From Parerythrobacter aestuarii (GTDB lineage Bacteria > Pseudomonadota > Alphaproteobacteria > Sphingomonadales > Sphingomonadaceae): DNA of 64,000 nt. Of the stretch, positions 8,796 to 18,018 are shown piece after piece. Positions within the stretch are counted from its first letter, which is position 1, and each line of letters begins with the position of its first letter. Where the stretch lies: contig NZ_JARBWD010000001.1 of NCBI RefSeq assembly GCF_030140925.1, forward strand, positions 2,046,001-2,110,000, read 5' to 3'. The position numbers and the translations under genes are program-made. A model generated the notes under the pieces. The model saw nothing but the letters and a program-made list of their open reading frames with translations, searched no databases and was not told the DNA's origin.

Positions 8796-9761
8796 CTACT
8801 TGGCGGGAAGTTCCTCACACTCCACATCCGGTAGCGCGACAGTGAAACGATCCCGTGCCAGCGGATCGTAGAACCGCGCATCACGGAGCAACACCGAACC
8901 GTCTTCGGCTCGTTCGGCAAAAGGTGCGCGAGACCAGAAGAGGAAGGCGTCGAGTTCTCTTGTTACGCTTGCCCCGTCGAGAGCCCTATCAAGATCGCAG
9001 AATTGGTCGGCAAGATCGGAGATCCCCACACCTGTATGAGTGTCCGCTTCTCCGTCAAACTGGCCCCAATAGCCCTTCTCTCCCACAAGGAGCTCCCGCT
9101 CCCAAAATACGACCGGTAGTGGGCTGGCTATAACCGTTTCAGGCTCGAGCCCTAGCCCCAACATTTCACTTTCGACGTTCTGCGCAGCGGAGGTGGAAAT
9201 CACTCCGTTCAACCCAATATACGCCAGCGAAACTGCCCCCGCCCACCGCGCGGGCTTCATCCACTCCCCGCCCCGCTTCTCGCGCCGCAGCGAGAGCCAC
9301 AGGCCTACGCCCATGATCGCCCACAGCCACACATCGATGATGAACAGCGTGTCGCCATAGAACCACTGGCTCGAGAACGGCTCCAGCAGGCGAATGCCGT
9401 AGACATTGAGCCAGTCGAGCGCCGGGTGGGTCAGGCAGGCGATGAAGCTGAGCAGGAACAGCCATTTGAAGCTGACCGGCAGCCGTCCTTCGGGACGCTT
9501 GCCCCGGCTCGCCTGCCAGCGGTCAAAGCCCCACAACAGCCCCGCCAGTATCAGCGGCAACAGCACCAGTGCCGGCGGCCCATGCGTAATCCCGCGCCGG
9601 AAGCCGAGATGCTCGGCGCCCTCCAGCCAGAAGAAGCACGCCGCATCGACATCGGGCAGGTTCGCCCCGATGATCAACGCAGGCATCGCGAGCCCGGTCT
9701 TTGTCTTGAGCCCCGCCTGCCCCAGCAATGCGCCGACGAGGCTATGGGTCAGGTTGTCCAT
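8796..9761 (-). CDS. YdjM-like membrane-bound metal-dependent hydrolase
   Basis: A 321-aa polytopic membrane protein. The N-terminus MDNLTHSLVGALLGQAG and the ANLPDVDA, RGITHGP and LTHPALDW motifs (His and Asp clusters) are hallmarks of the YdjM/LexA-regulated membrane hydrolase family. At least four hydrophobic helices are visible in the first 180 residues. The C-terminal 120 residues are soluble and probably periplasmic or cytoplasmic. The substrate is unknown for the family. It starts 10 bp after korB on the same strand and may be co-transcribed, although no functional link to KorAB is evident. Confidence 0.82.
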   Translation of the reverse strand: MDNLTHSLVGALLGQAGLKTKTGLAMPALIIGANLPDVDAACFFWLEGAEHLGFRRGITHGPPALVLLPLILAGLLWGFDRWQASRGKRPEGRLPVSFKWLFLLSFIACLTHPALDWLNVYGIRLLEPFSSQWFYGDTLFIIDVWLWAIMGVGLWLSLRREKRGGEWMKPARWAGAVSLAYIGLNGVISTSAAQNVESEMLGLGLEPETVIASPLPVVFWERELLVGEKGYWGQFDGEADTHTGVGISDLADQFCDLDRALDGASVTRELDAFLFWSRAPFAERAEDGSVLLRDARFYDPLARDRFTVALPDVECEELPAK

Positions 9762-9770
9762 GGCGTGGGA

Positions 9771-10817
9771 CTACGCCGGGTGCCCTTCTGGCCCGTCCAC
9801 AGTCCAGGTCTGGCCCGAACCCAGCAGCTTCGCCAAATTCGCCTGCTTGCCTGCAGTCGCTTTCTCGCGTTCTTCGGCGACTGCGGCCTCGTAGGACGGG
9901 CGCGGGTCGTCGTAGATCACGCCGAGCGCCATCGGGAACGGGCCGAACGGCATTTCGACCAGCAAGTGCGCCACCACGCGGTTGGTTTGGTCATGCACCA
10001 GCACGCCGGCGGCCTGCCAGTCGTCACCTTCGACATCGACCACTGTCAGCGCCAGCCCTTCGCGGTCGAGCGCGATGCCCTTGACCCCGCCGGTCTTCTC
10101 ACTGCCGAACAGCATGGGTTCGCCGTGTTTGAGCCACAGCTGGCGATCCTCCGCTCCCTTGGGTGCGGCGAAATCGTTGAACACATCCTTGTTGTAGACA
10201 ATGCAGTTCTGGAAGATTTCGATGAAGGCCGCGCCCTGGTGCGCGTGCGCCGCCATCAGCACATCGGGCAGGTTCTTCGAAACGTCGAAGCCGCGTCCGA
10301 CAAAGCGCGCGCCCGCTCCCAGCGCAAAGCTGGCCGGGTTAGCGGGGCGATCGACGGAACCGACCGGGGTCGAGGGGCTGCGTGTCCCGATCCGGCTGGT
10401 GGGCGAGAACTGGCCCTTGGTCAGGCCGTATATCTCGTTGTTGAACAGCATGATCTGCATGTTCACATTGCGCCGCAGCACATGCAGCATGTGGTTGCCG
10501 CCGATGGAGAGGCCATCGCCGTCACCCGTCACCAGCCACACGTCGAGATCGGGATTGGCCAGCTTGGCCCCCGTCGCCACCGCCGGGGCGCGGCCGTGGA
10601 TGGTGTGGAAGCCATAGGTCTCCATGTAATAGGGAAAGCGACTGGAGCAGCCGATCCCGCTGATGAAAACGGTGTTCGTCGGATCGCATCCCAGCTGCGG
10701 CAGCGTGCGCTGCACCGCCTTGAGAATGGCATAGTCCCCGCAGCCCGGGCACCAGCGGACCTCCTGGTCGGTTTCCCAGTCCTTGAGGGTGGTTTCGATT
10801 TTAGCTGGTGCGTTCAT
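9771..10817 (-). CDS. korB: 2-oxoacid:ferredoxin oxidoreductase, beta subunit
   Basis: Thiamine-diphosphate subunit of a two-subunit KorAB-type enzyme, probably 2-oxoglutarate:ferredoxin oxidoreductase, which oxidises a 2-oxoacid to its CoA ester and reduces ferredoxin. The 348-aa protein has CPGCG at residues 23-27, further cluster cysteines such as that in GIGCSSR, and the ThDP motif GDGDGLSIGGNH. Length fits KorB. It overlaps the small membrane protein gene by 17 nt. Such enzymes can coexist with the ordinary 2-oxoglutarate dehydrogenase in aerobic alphaproteobacteria. The exact oxoacid is inferred; pyruvate cannot be ruled out. Confidence 0.9.
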   Translation of the reverse strand: MNAPAKIETTLKDWETDQEVRWCPGCGDYAILKAVQRTLPQLGCDPTNTVFISGIGCSSRFPYYMETYGFHTIHGRAPAVATGAKLANPDLDVWLVTGDGDGLSIGGNHMLHVLRRNVNMQIMLFNNEIYGLTKGQFSPTSRIGTRSPSTPVGSVDRPANPASFALGAGARFVGRGFDVSKNLPDVLMAAHAHQGAAFIEIFQNCIVYNKDVFNDFAAPKGAEDRQLWLKHGEPMLFGSEKTGGVKGIALDREGLALTVVDVEGDDWQAAGVLVHDQTNRVVAHLLVEMPFGPFPMALGVIYDDPRPSYEAAVAEEREKATAGKQANLAKLLGSGQTWTVDGPEGHPA

Positions 10818-11151
10818 TGGGCTTGCCTTCTTGATAGGCTATGATTGTGTGGACAAAATATTGAGCGATGGTGGCAGCACCGAGGTACACGATGACCTGA
10901 CTTGAACTGGCTCCAAACCACAGGATCGGCACGAGTAACACTGCGATTGCCATTCCTCCAAGTACCAGCTGGCCGGCAGTGTTAAGTTCTCCAGGAATCC
11001 AAGCCTTGAACAGCAATTCGGTACCCAGTTTGATCGGTGCCATCAGCACGCCAAAAACCGCTGCGAGCAACAGCGATTCAAGGCGCGCAGCGATTGCCAG
11101 GGCACCAAGTGCCAATACGAAGTAGAAGGCCAAGGCATATTTCCATGCCAT
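10801..11151 (-). CDS. Small hypothetical membrane protein between korA and korB
   Basis: A 116-aa protein with about four hydrophobic helices (roughly residues 5-35, 45-60, 65-85 and 90-105) and a charged C-terminal tail. The ATG at 11151 is 3 bp after the korA stop, and the 3' end overlaps the korB start by 17 nt, so it is embedded in the kor operon. The longer open frame to 11481 runs through korA and is not coding. I do not recognise the family. Its place suggests a membrane partner of KorAB or simply a passenger gene; no cofactor-binding motif is visible. Confidence 0.72.
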   Translation of the reverse strand: MAWKYALAFYFVLALGALAIAARLESLLLAAVFGVLMAPIKLGTELLFKAWIPGELNTAGQLVLGGMAIAVLLVPILWFGASSSQVIVYLGAATIAQYFVHTIIAYQEGKPNERTS

Positions 11152-11153
11152 GG

Positions 11154-13019
11154 TTATGCCAACGCCTCCTCGATCGCCGCTTCCAGCTCGTGGATATAGA
11201 ACGGCAGCCCGTTGGTCTTGTTGAGCGGCTGGGCGTCGATCAGGAACTGGTCGCGCAGCACGGTCTTGAACTGGCCGGTGTTCATTTCCGGCACCAACAC
11301 CTTGTCGAAGCTCCTGAGCAGCTCTCCGGTGTTCTTCGGCATCGGCCAGACATGGCGGAAATGGACATGGGCGACGTCGTGGCCCTTCTCGCGCGCCTGC
11401 GTCACCGCGCGGTGGATCGGGCCGTAGGTCGAACCCCAGCCGACTACGGCGAGTTTGGCACCCGCTTCGCCCAGGCAGCAACCTTGCGCGGGCACGTCAT
11501 TGGCAATCCCGTCAACCTTGGCCTTGCGGGCGTCGGTCATCGCCTGGTGGTTCTCCGGCGAATAGTCGATATTGCCGGTTTCCTGATGCTTCTCGATCCC
11601 GCCGATGCGGTGCATGAGGTCGGGCGTGCCGGGCTTGATCCACGGTCGCGCGCCCTTGGCATCGCGCTTGTAGGGCAGTAGGGTGTCGCCATCATTCTTC
11701 TCGGTCAGGAAGGTCGCCGGGAACGGCTCGAAGCTGGCCGGATCGGGCACCTTCCACGGCTCGGCGGCGTTCGCGATATAGCCGTCGGTCAGCAGCATCA
11801 CCGGTGTCATATATTGCACCGCGATCCGCACCGCCTCGATCGCGCATTCGAACGCGTCTGCCGGGCTGCTGGCAGCAATCACCGGCATCGGCGCATCGCC
11901 ATTGCGGCCATAGATCGCCTGGTACAGGTCGCTCTGCTCGGTCTTCGTAGGCAAGCCAGTTGACGGCCCGCCGCGCTGCGAATTGACGATCACCAGCGGC
12001 AGCTCGGTCATGATCGCAAGCCCCATCGCCTCACCCTTCAAGGCAATACCGGGGCCGGATGACGAGGTAACGCCAAGGCTACCCGCCCAGCTCGCCCCGA
12101 TGGCGGCGCAGATCGCGGCAATCTCGTCTTCCGCCTGGAAAGTGGTGACGTCGTACTCCTTGAGCCTTGCCAGATGGTGCAGGATCGCTGAAGCAGGCGT
12201 AATCGGATAGCCGCCAAAGAACATCGGCAACTCGGCCAGCTGCGCCCCGGCGACCAAGCCGAGGCTGACCGATTCTGCCCCGGTTATGGTGCGCCACAGG
12301 CCTGCTTCGCTCTTGGTCGGCGAAACATGCACCTGGCTGAGCGGGCCGGAGAGCTCCGCTGTTTCGCCATAGGCATGACCCGCATCGAGCGCGGCAATAT
12401 TTGCGTTGGCGATATCGGGCTTCGACTTGAACTTGGCCTTCAGCCAGTCATGGATCGGATCGCGCGGACGGTCGAACATCCACAGCGCGAGGCCAAGCGT
12501 CCACATGTTCTTCGAACGCAGCGCGTCCTTGTTGCCAAGGCCGAAATCCTTGACCGCTTCGATGGTGAGCGCGCTGATATCGAAAGCCAGCACTTTGTAC
12601 TTGGCAAGGCTGCCATCTTCGAGTGGGTTGGTCTCGTACTTGGCTTTGTCGAGGTTACGCTTAGAAAACTCGCCAGTGTCGGCAATGATCAAGCCACCGG
12701 GCTTGAGCGCCGGGAGGTTTACCTTGAGCGCCGCCGGGTTCATCGCCACCAACACATCGGGCGCATCGCCGGCGGTGGAAATCTCGCGGCTACCGAAATT
12801 GATCTGGAACGCCGATACGCCGAACAAAGTGCCTTGCGGGGCCCGAATTTCCGCCGGAAAATCCGGGAAAGTCGCAAGGTCATTGCCCGCCAAAGCGGTC
12901 GAGAGCGTAAACTGCCCGCCTGTAAGCTGCATGCCATCGCCGCTGTCGCCGGCAAACCGAACAACAACTGCTTCTGGATTTTCGGAAAGGTCGGGGCTGA
13001 GGGCCGCCTGCGTCGCCAT
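11154..13019 (-). CDS. korA: 2-oxoacid:ferredoxin oxidoreductase, fused gamma-alpha subunit
   Basis: Large subunit of a KorAB enzyme, 621 aa. Residues 1 to about 190 form the gamma domain (FAGDSGDGMQLTGG, FPAEIRAPQG). The alpha domain follows (GGYPITPASAILHHLA, FQAEDEIAAICAAIGASWAG, SQRGGPSTGLPTKTEQSDL). The start at 13019 is preferred over one at 13073 because AGAGGA lies just ahead of it and the protein then begins MATQAALSP. It is the first gene of a korA-membrane protein-korB unit. The gamma-alpha fusion is the normal form in two-subunit enzymes. Substrate assignment to 2-oxoglutarate is by family convention. Confidence 0.91.
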   Translation of the reverse strand: MATQAALSPDLSENPEAVVVRFAGDSGDGMQLTGGQFTLSTALAGNDLATFPDFPAEIRAPQGTLFGVSAFQINFGSREISTAGDAPDVLVAMNPAALKVNLPALKPGGLIIADTGEFSKRNLDKAKYETNPLEDGSLAKYKVLAFDISALTIEAVKDFGLGNKDALRSKNMWTLGLALWMFDRPRDPIHDWLKAKFKSKPDIANANIAALDAGHAYGETAELSGPLSQVHVSPTKSEAGLWRTITGAESVSLGLVAGAQLAELPMFFGGYPITPASAILHHLARLKEYDVTTFQAEDEIAAICAAIGASWAGSLGVTSSSGPGIALKGEAMGLAIMTELPLVIVNSQRGGPSTGLPTKTEQSDLYQAIYGRNGDAPMPVIAASSPADAFECAIEAVRIAVQYMTPVMLLTDGYIANAAEPWKVPDPASFEPFPATFLTEKNDGDTLLPYKRDAKGARPWIKPGTPDLMHRIGGIEKHQETGNIDYSPENHQAMTDARKAKVDGIANDVPAQGCCLGEAGAKLAVVGWGSTYGPIHRAVTQAREKGHDVAHVHFRHVWPMPKNTGELLRSFDKVLVPEMNTGQFKTVLRDQFLIDAQPLNKTNGLPFYIHELEAAIEEALA

Positions 13020-13186
13020 ACAATTTCCTCTCACGCGTGTCCGCCGCGCTGAAAAGCCTTCGGGGCTGGCCACCTAGGTGCGCCTAACGAACCGGGCAAT
13101 CAAGTTTTTCTGTCCGGATTACTACCAGCAAAGTGGACAGGATTGCCATCCGCGCTATCTCTCTTGTCCCAAAGGGAGAGACGATT

Positions 13187-14137
13187 GTGAGCGAATCCGG
13201 ACCATATGTGCGTGACGATGTGAAGGCCTTGCTGGCGTTGCTGGAAGCCGCCGGTGCGCCGCCAATCAACGAAGTCACCACTGAAGAAGCCCGCGCCGCC
13301 TACCAGGCTCTGCACGATATGGCCGATGCGCCTGCACGCGAATTGGCGGTGATCAGGAACCTCGCCTGCCCGGGCCCGGCGGGCGACATCCCGTTGCGGC
13401 TCTATGACGCGCGGGAAAGCCGCGAACCCGGGCCGGTGATCTGTTTTTACCACGGCGGCGGCTTCGTGATCGGCGATCTCGACACCCACCACAATCTCTG
13501 CACAGAGATTGCGTACCAGATGGATTTGCCAGTTGTAGCTGTCGATTATCGCTGCGCGCCCGAAGCACCCTTCCCCGCAGCAATCGAGGATTGCGTGGCT
13601 GCGACTCGCTGGATCGCCGGTTCGCCAGCCGAGCTCGGTCGGAACGTTACCGGACTTGTCCCTATCGGCGACAGCGCGGGCGGCAATGCTACAATCGTCG
13701 TAACGCAGGCGCTGATGCGCGAGGCAGCAGCGGTGCCGGTGCTGCTGCAAGTGCCGATTTTCCCGCTCGCCAGCGACTGGCAAGGATCGGCAAGCACCGA
13801 GCAATTCGCCGAAGGCTTCGTGCTGACCAAGGCGGCGATGGAATTCTTCGAAGCTGCCTACCAACCGGACAAGACTGACTGGCGCGCGATGCCGATCCTC
13901 GGTGATCACGCGGGCACACCTCCTGCTGTCCTCGTGACTGCGAGCCTAGACCCGATCCGCGATTCGGGTCGTGACTATGGTGCTGCATTGAGCGGGGCCG
14001 GCATCGACCATGTCTTCATCGAAGTACACGGCGGCACCCATAGCTTCACCAATTTGCGGCAGGCGGTCCCGAGCTATCAGAAGGACCTGGAGAACGTCTT
14101 CGCGGCGATGAAGATGATGCTTGCGAGGCAGGGATGA
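13187..14137 (+). CDS. Alpha/beta-hydrolase esterase, HSL family
   Basis: A 316-aa carboxylesterase or lipase of the hormone-sensitive-lipase family. The oxyanion-hole motif HGGG (FYHGGGFVIGD), nucleophile elbow GDSAGG, acid in LDPIRDSG and His in GGTHSF make a complete catalytic triad. A GTG start at 13187 is chosen because GGGAGAG lies upstream; the GTG at 13133 has no such site. No signal peptide is seen, so it is cytoplasmic. The stop overlaps the rppH start by 4 nt (ATGA), which indicates coupling. Substrate unknown; short-chain acyl esters are usual. Confidence 0.86.
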   Translation: MSESGPYVRDDVKALLALLEAAGAPPINEVTTEEARAAYQALHDMADAPARELAVIRNLACPGPAGDIPLRLYDARESREPGPVICFYHGGGFVIGDLDTHHNLCTEIAYQMDLPVVAVDYRCAPEAPFPAAIEDCVAATRWIAGSPAELGRNVTGLVPIGDSAGGNATIVVTQALMREAAAVPVLLQVPIFPLASDWQGSASTEQFAEGFVLTKAAMEFFEAAYQPDKTDWRAMPILGDHAGTPPAVLVTASLDPIRDSGRDYGAALSGAGIDHVFIEVHGGTHSFTNLRQAVPSYQKDLENVFAAMKMMLARQG

Positions 14138-14607
14138 CGGATCTTCCCTATCGCCCCTGTGTCGGGGTGATGCTGGTGAACATGGACGGCAAGGTCTTCG
14201 TTGGCCAGCGGATCGACAATCCGGAAAGCGACGCCTGGCAGATGCCGCAGGGTGGGATCGACAAGGGCGAAGAACCCGAGTCCGCCGCCTTGCGCGAATT
14301 GCAGGAAGAGACCGGCCTCAGCCCTGAACACGTCACCATCATCCAGCGGATGGAGGAACCGGTTCGCTATGACTTGCCTCCTGAACTTCTCGGCAGAATC
14401 TGGGGCGGGAAGTATCGTGGGCAGGAACAGGTCTGGTACCTCGCGCGGTTCACGGCCGGCGACGACGCCATCGATATTGCTGCCGACGACCACCAGGAAT
14501 TCTCAGTCTGGAAATGGGCCGACCCGGAGGACCTGCCTGATATGATCGTGCCGTTCAAACGGCAGGTCTACCGCAAGGTGCTGGAGGCATTCCGGGAATT
14601 GGTCTGA
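14134..14607 (+). CDS. rppH: RNA pyrophosphohydrolase (Nudix)
   Basis: Removes pyrophosphate from 5'-triphosphorylated RNA and so opens transcripts to decay. The 157-aa protein starts YRPCVGVMLVN, as in alphaproteobacterial RppH. It has a complete Nudix box, GGIDKGEEPESAALRELQEE, with the REL-x-EE metal ligands, and the family segment GKYRGQEQVWYLARF. It overlaps the preceding esterase gene by 4 nt. It converges on the TPR gene with a 15-bp gap in which only a 5-bp GGGG/CCCC stem is present. Identity is secure; other dinucleoside polyphosphates may also be substrates. Confidence 0.93.
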   Translation: MTDLPYRPCVGVMLVNMDGKVFVGQRIDNPESDAWQMPQGGIDKGEEPESAALRELQEETGLSPEHVTIIQRMEEPVRYDLPPELLGRIWGGKYRGQEQVWYLARFTAGDDAIDIAADDHQEFSVWKWADPEDLPDMIVPFKRQVYRKVLEAFRELV

Positions 14608-14622
14608 AGGGGGCCGAATCCC

Positions 14623-15126
14623 CTAGTTCTGCGTGACCACTGCCTCGGGCATCACCGCTTCGGCGCGCAGCACGCGCGGTTGTGGGCCGCGGGCGATGGC
14701 GGTGGCGAGTTGCTGGGTCTCAGGGCAATTTTCGCCGCACAGGGCCCGCAGACGGGACAGGTTGAGGCGCGCCTTCTCGACCGCTCCTTTCTCCACCAGT
14801 GCCGCCCCTTCTCCCGACATTGCAGCAAAATTGTCGGGATCGCGTTTCAAGGTTTCACGATAATAGCGGATGGCCTTGCCCTGCATTCCTTCTCGGCGCG
14901 ATGCCTCGGCGAGATCGAGGAAGATCGGCGTATAGGCCGGGTCGACCGCCAGCGCAGCTTCGAAAGCGTCGATGGCCCTTTGTGGTTGCCCGGCAGCAAG
15001 CGCGGCGCGCCCCTCGGCAATCAGCTGTGCCGCGCGCGGATCGGGAGTCGTGTCCCCGGCATGGCCCACGCTGGCCTGTACGGCGAGAAACAGCGAAAGT
15101 GCGGCAGCAACCGGAGCGAAACGCAT
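14623..15126 (-). CDS. Secreted tetratricopeptide-repeat protein
   Basis: A 167-aa protein with a signal peptide (MRFAPVAAALSLFLAVQASVGHA) followed by about two TPR units (residues 40-105), including AAGQPQRAIDAFEAALAVDP and GKAIRYYRETLKRDP. The C-terminal third has two Cys (LCGENCPETQQ) that could form a disulfide in the periplasm. The ATG at 15126 has AAGGACC upstream and is preferred over 15192, which would overlap rsmB and hide the signal peptide. It lies 60 bp after rsmB on the same strand. TPR domains bind proteins; no partner can be named. Confidence 0.8.
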   Translation of the reverse strand: MRFAPVAAALSLFLAVQASVGHAGDTTPDPRAAQLIAEGRAALAAGQPQRAIDAFEAALAVDPAYTPIFLDLAEASRREGMQGKAIRYYRETLKRDPDNFAAMSGEGAALVEKGAVEKARLNLSRLRALCGENCPETQQLATAIARGPQPRVLRAEAVMPEAVVTQN

Positions 15127-15185
15127 AATCAGGTCCTTCCAGCGGAGACTAGCAGGTGACGAAGCATCAACCATACCGCGCAGCG

Positions 15186-16367
15186 CTAGCATGGCAATGT
15201 CGCGCGAGCGATGAAAAACCCGTCCGTGCCGTCATGGAACGGGGTCAACCGCAAACCCTTACCGCGTGAACGGCCGAGTGGGATCTGCGGAACATCGGCT
15301 TGCCACCCGGGGTGGCGGGCAAGGAAGGCATTGAAGCGATCCGCCCCTTCGGCATCGAGCAGTGAGCAAGTGACAAACACCAGCCGTCCGCCCGGTTTCA
15401 CCAGCTGCGCGGCGATATCGAGGATATGGTCCTGAGTCGCGGCAAAACGCTGGAGCCGCTCAGGCGTGAGCCGCCACTTGGCCTCGGGCTTACGCCGCCA
15501 AGTGCCGGTGCCGGAGCACGGAGCGTCGACGAGGACGCAATCGGCGGCGCCATGGTGTTGGGCGAGCGCTCCCAGTTCCTGCCCGGGATTGAGCAGCACG
15601 GCTTCGATCATGCCTGCCCCGGCTCGCTCAGCGCGCGGAGCCAGCCGCGATAACCGTCCGCGATCCGTGTCGCTGGCGACCAGAACGCCACGGTTTTCCA
15701 TCGCCGCGGCCAGCGCAAGGGTCTTGCCCCCTGCCCCGGCGCACAGGTCGATCACGGTTTCGCCTGGCTGCGCCTCAGCCACAAGGCAGGCAGCTTGCGA
15801 GCCGAGGTCCTGCACTTCAATCTGGCCGTCGCGGTAAGCTGGCCATTGTTCGACTTGAGTTCCCGATGCAAAACGCAAGGCCTGTGGCAGCGCCAGCTCT
15901 TCGCCGTGCTCAGGCAGTTCAATCCCGTTCCGATCAGCCTTGATCGTATTGACCCGCACATCCAATGGTGCGCGATCCATCGTGGCGGAAATCTCCGCGT
16001 CTTCCAGTCCGGAAGCGGTCAATGCGCGCTGGAGCCAACCTGGAACCGCACCAGCTTCCGCAGCCACTTCATTCTCGCCAATCAGCGCCGGGCCATAGTT
16101 TGAGCCATCGAAGCAATCGCGGACCGCCGGATCGCTCGCGGCTACCCGCAGCATGGCGGCACGACCATTAGCCGGAACCTCCCCGCACAGGCGCACCGCG
16201 CCATACACCAGCTCACGTACCGCGCGGCGGTCCTTGCTTCCGGCATAGCGATTGCTGCGGGCCCAGTCGGCGATGATGCGATCGGCCGGCGCGCCTTCAC
16301 TGCGCGCGGCTTCAATCACGCGGTCGAGGATCTCGATTGCGGCCTGCACCCGCGCGGCGGGGGTCAT
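15186..16367 (-). CDS. rsmB: 16S rRNA (cytosine-C5) methyltransferase, RsmB family
   Basis: SAM-dependent RNA m5C methyltransferase, 393 aa. The N-terminal 110 residues resemble the NusB-like RNA-binding domain. The catalytic part has the SAM motif DLCAGAGGKTLALAA and both cysteine motifs of the family: VDAPCSGTGTWRR and FVTCSLL. E. coli RsmB modifies C967 of 16S rRNA; the same target is likely here. The protein is a little shorter than E. coli RsmB (429 aa). It lies about 100 bp downstream of guaB across a hairpin repeat. Confusion with RsmF or NOP2-type paralogues is possible but less likely given the NusB-like region. Confidence 0.88.
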   Translation of the reverse strand: MTPAARVQAAIEILDRVIEAARSEGAPADRIIADWARSNRYAGSKDRRAVRELVYGAVRLCGEVPANGRAAMLRVAASDPAVRDCFDGSNYGPALIGENEVAAEAGAVPGWLQRALTASGLEDAEISATMDRAPLDVRVNTIKADRNGIELPEHGEELALPQALRFASGTQVEQWPAYRDGQIEVQDLGSQAACLVAEAQPGETVIDLCAGAGGKTLALAAAMENRGVLVASDTDRGRLSRLAPRAERAGAGMIEAVLLNPGQELGALAQHHGAADCVLVDAPCSGTGTWRRKPEAKWRLTPERLQRFAATQDHILDIAAQLVKPGGRLVFVTCSLLDAEGADRFNAFLARHPGWQADVPQIPLGRSRGKGLRLTPFHDGTDGFFIARATLPC

Positions 16368-16374
16368 ATCGGCT

Positions 16375-16455
16375 GTGATCCCTCGCGAAGGCGGGGGTCT
16401 CGGGCAGCTATGTTCAACCAGGCGGCCTGAGGTCCCCGCCTTCGCGGGGACTCAC
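16375..16455. repeat. GTCCCCGC inverted repeat between guaB and rsmB
   Basis: Arms at 16375-16404 and 16426-16455 are inverted copies with most of 30 positions matching, around the core CGCGAAGGCGGGG. The loop is 21 nt. It fills the 106-bp space between guaB and rsmB. Sequences built on GTCCCCGC-GAAGGCGGGGA are a common intergenic palindrome of sphingomonads and relatives. It could terminate or attenuate guaB transcripts before rsmB. No transposase is associated. Confidence 0.75.
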
Positions 16456-16473
16456 AAGATGGCATATTCGATG

Positions 16474-18000
<1,527 letters not shown>

Positions 18001-18018
18001 TTAGCTAGGGGGAGAAAT

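Noticed and set aside
13110..13140. CTGTCC/GGACAG inverted arms upstream of the esterase gene
   Set aside because: Six-base arms 19 bp apart are expected by chance at this GC content.
14608..14624. Possible terminator between rppH and the TPR gene
   Set aside because: The stem is only AGGGG/CCCCT with a 7-nt loop and no T-run, too weak to call.
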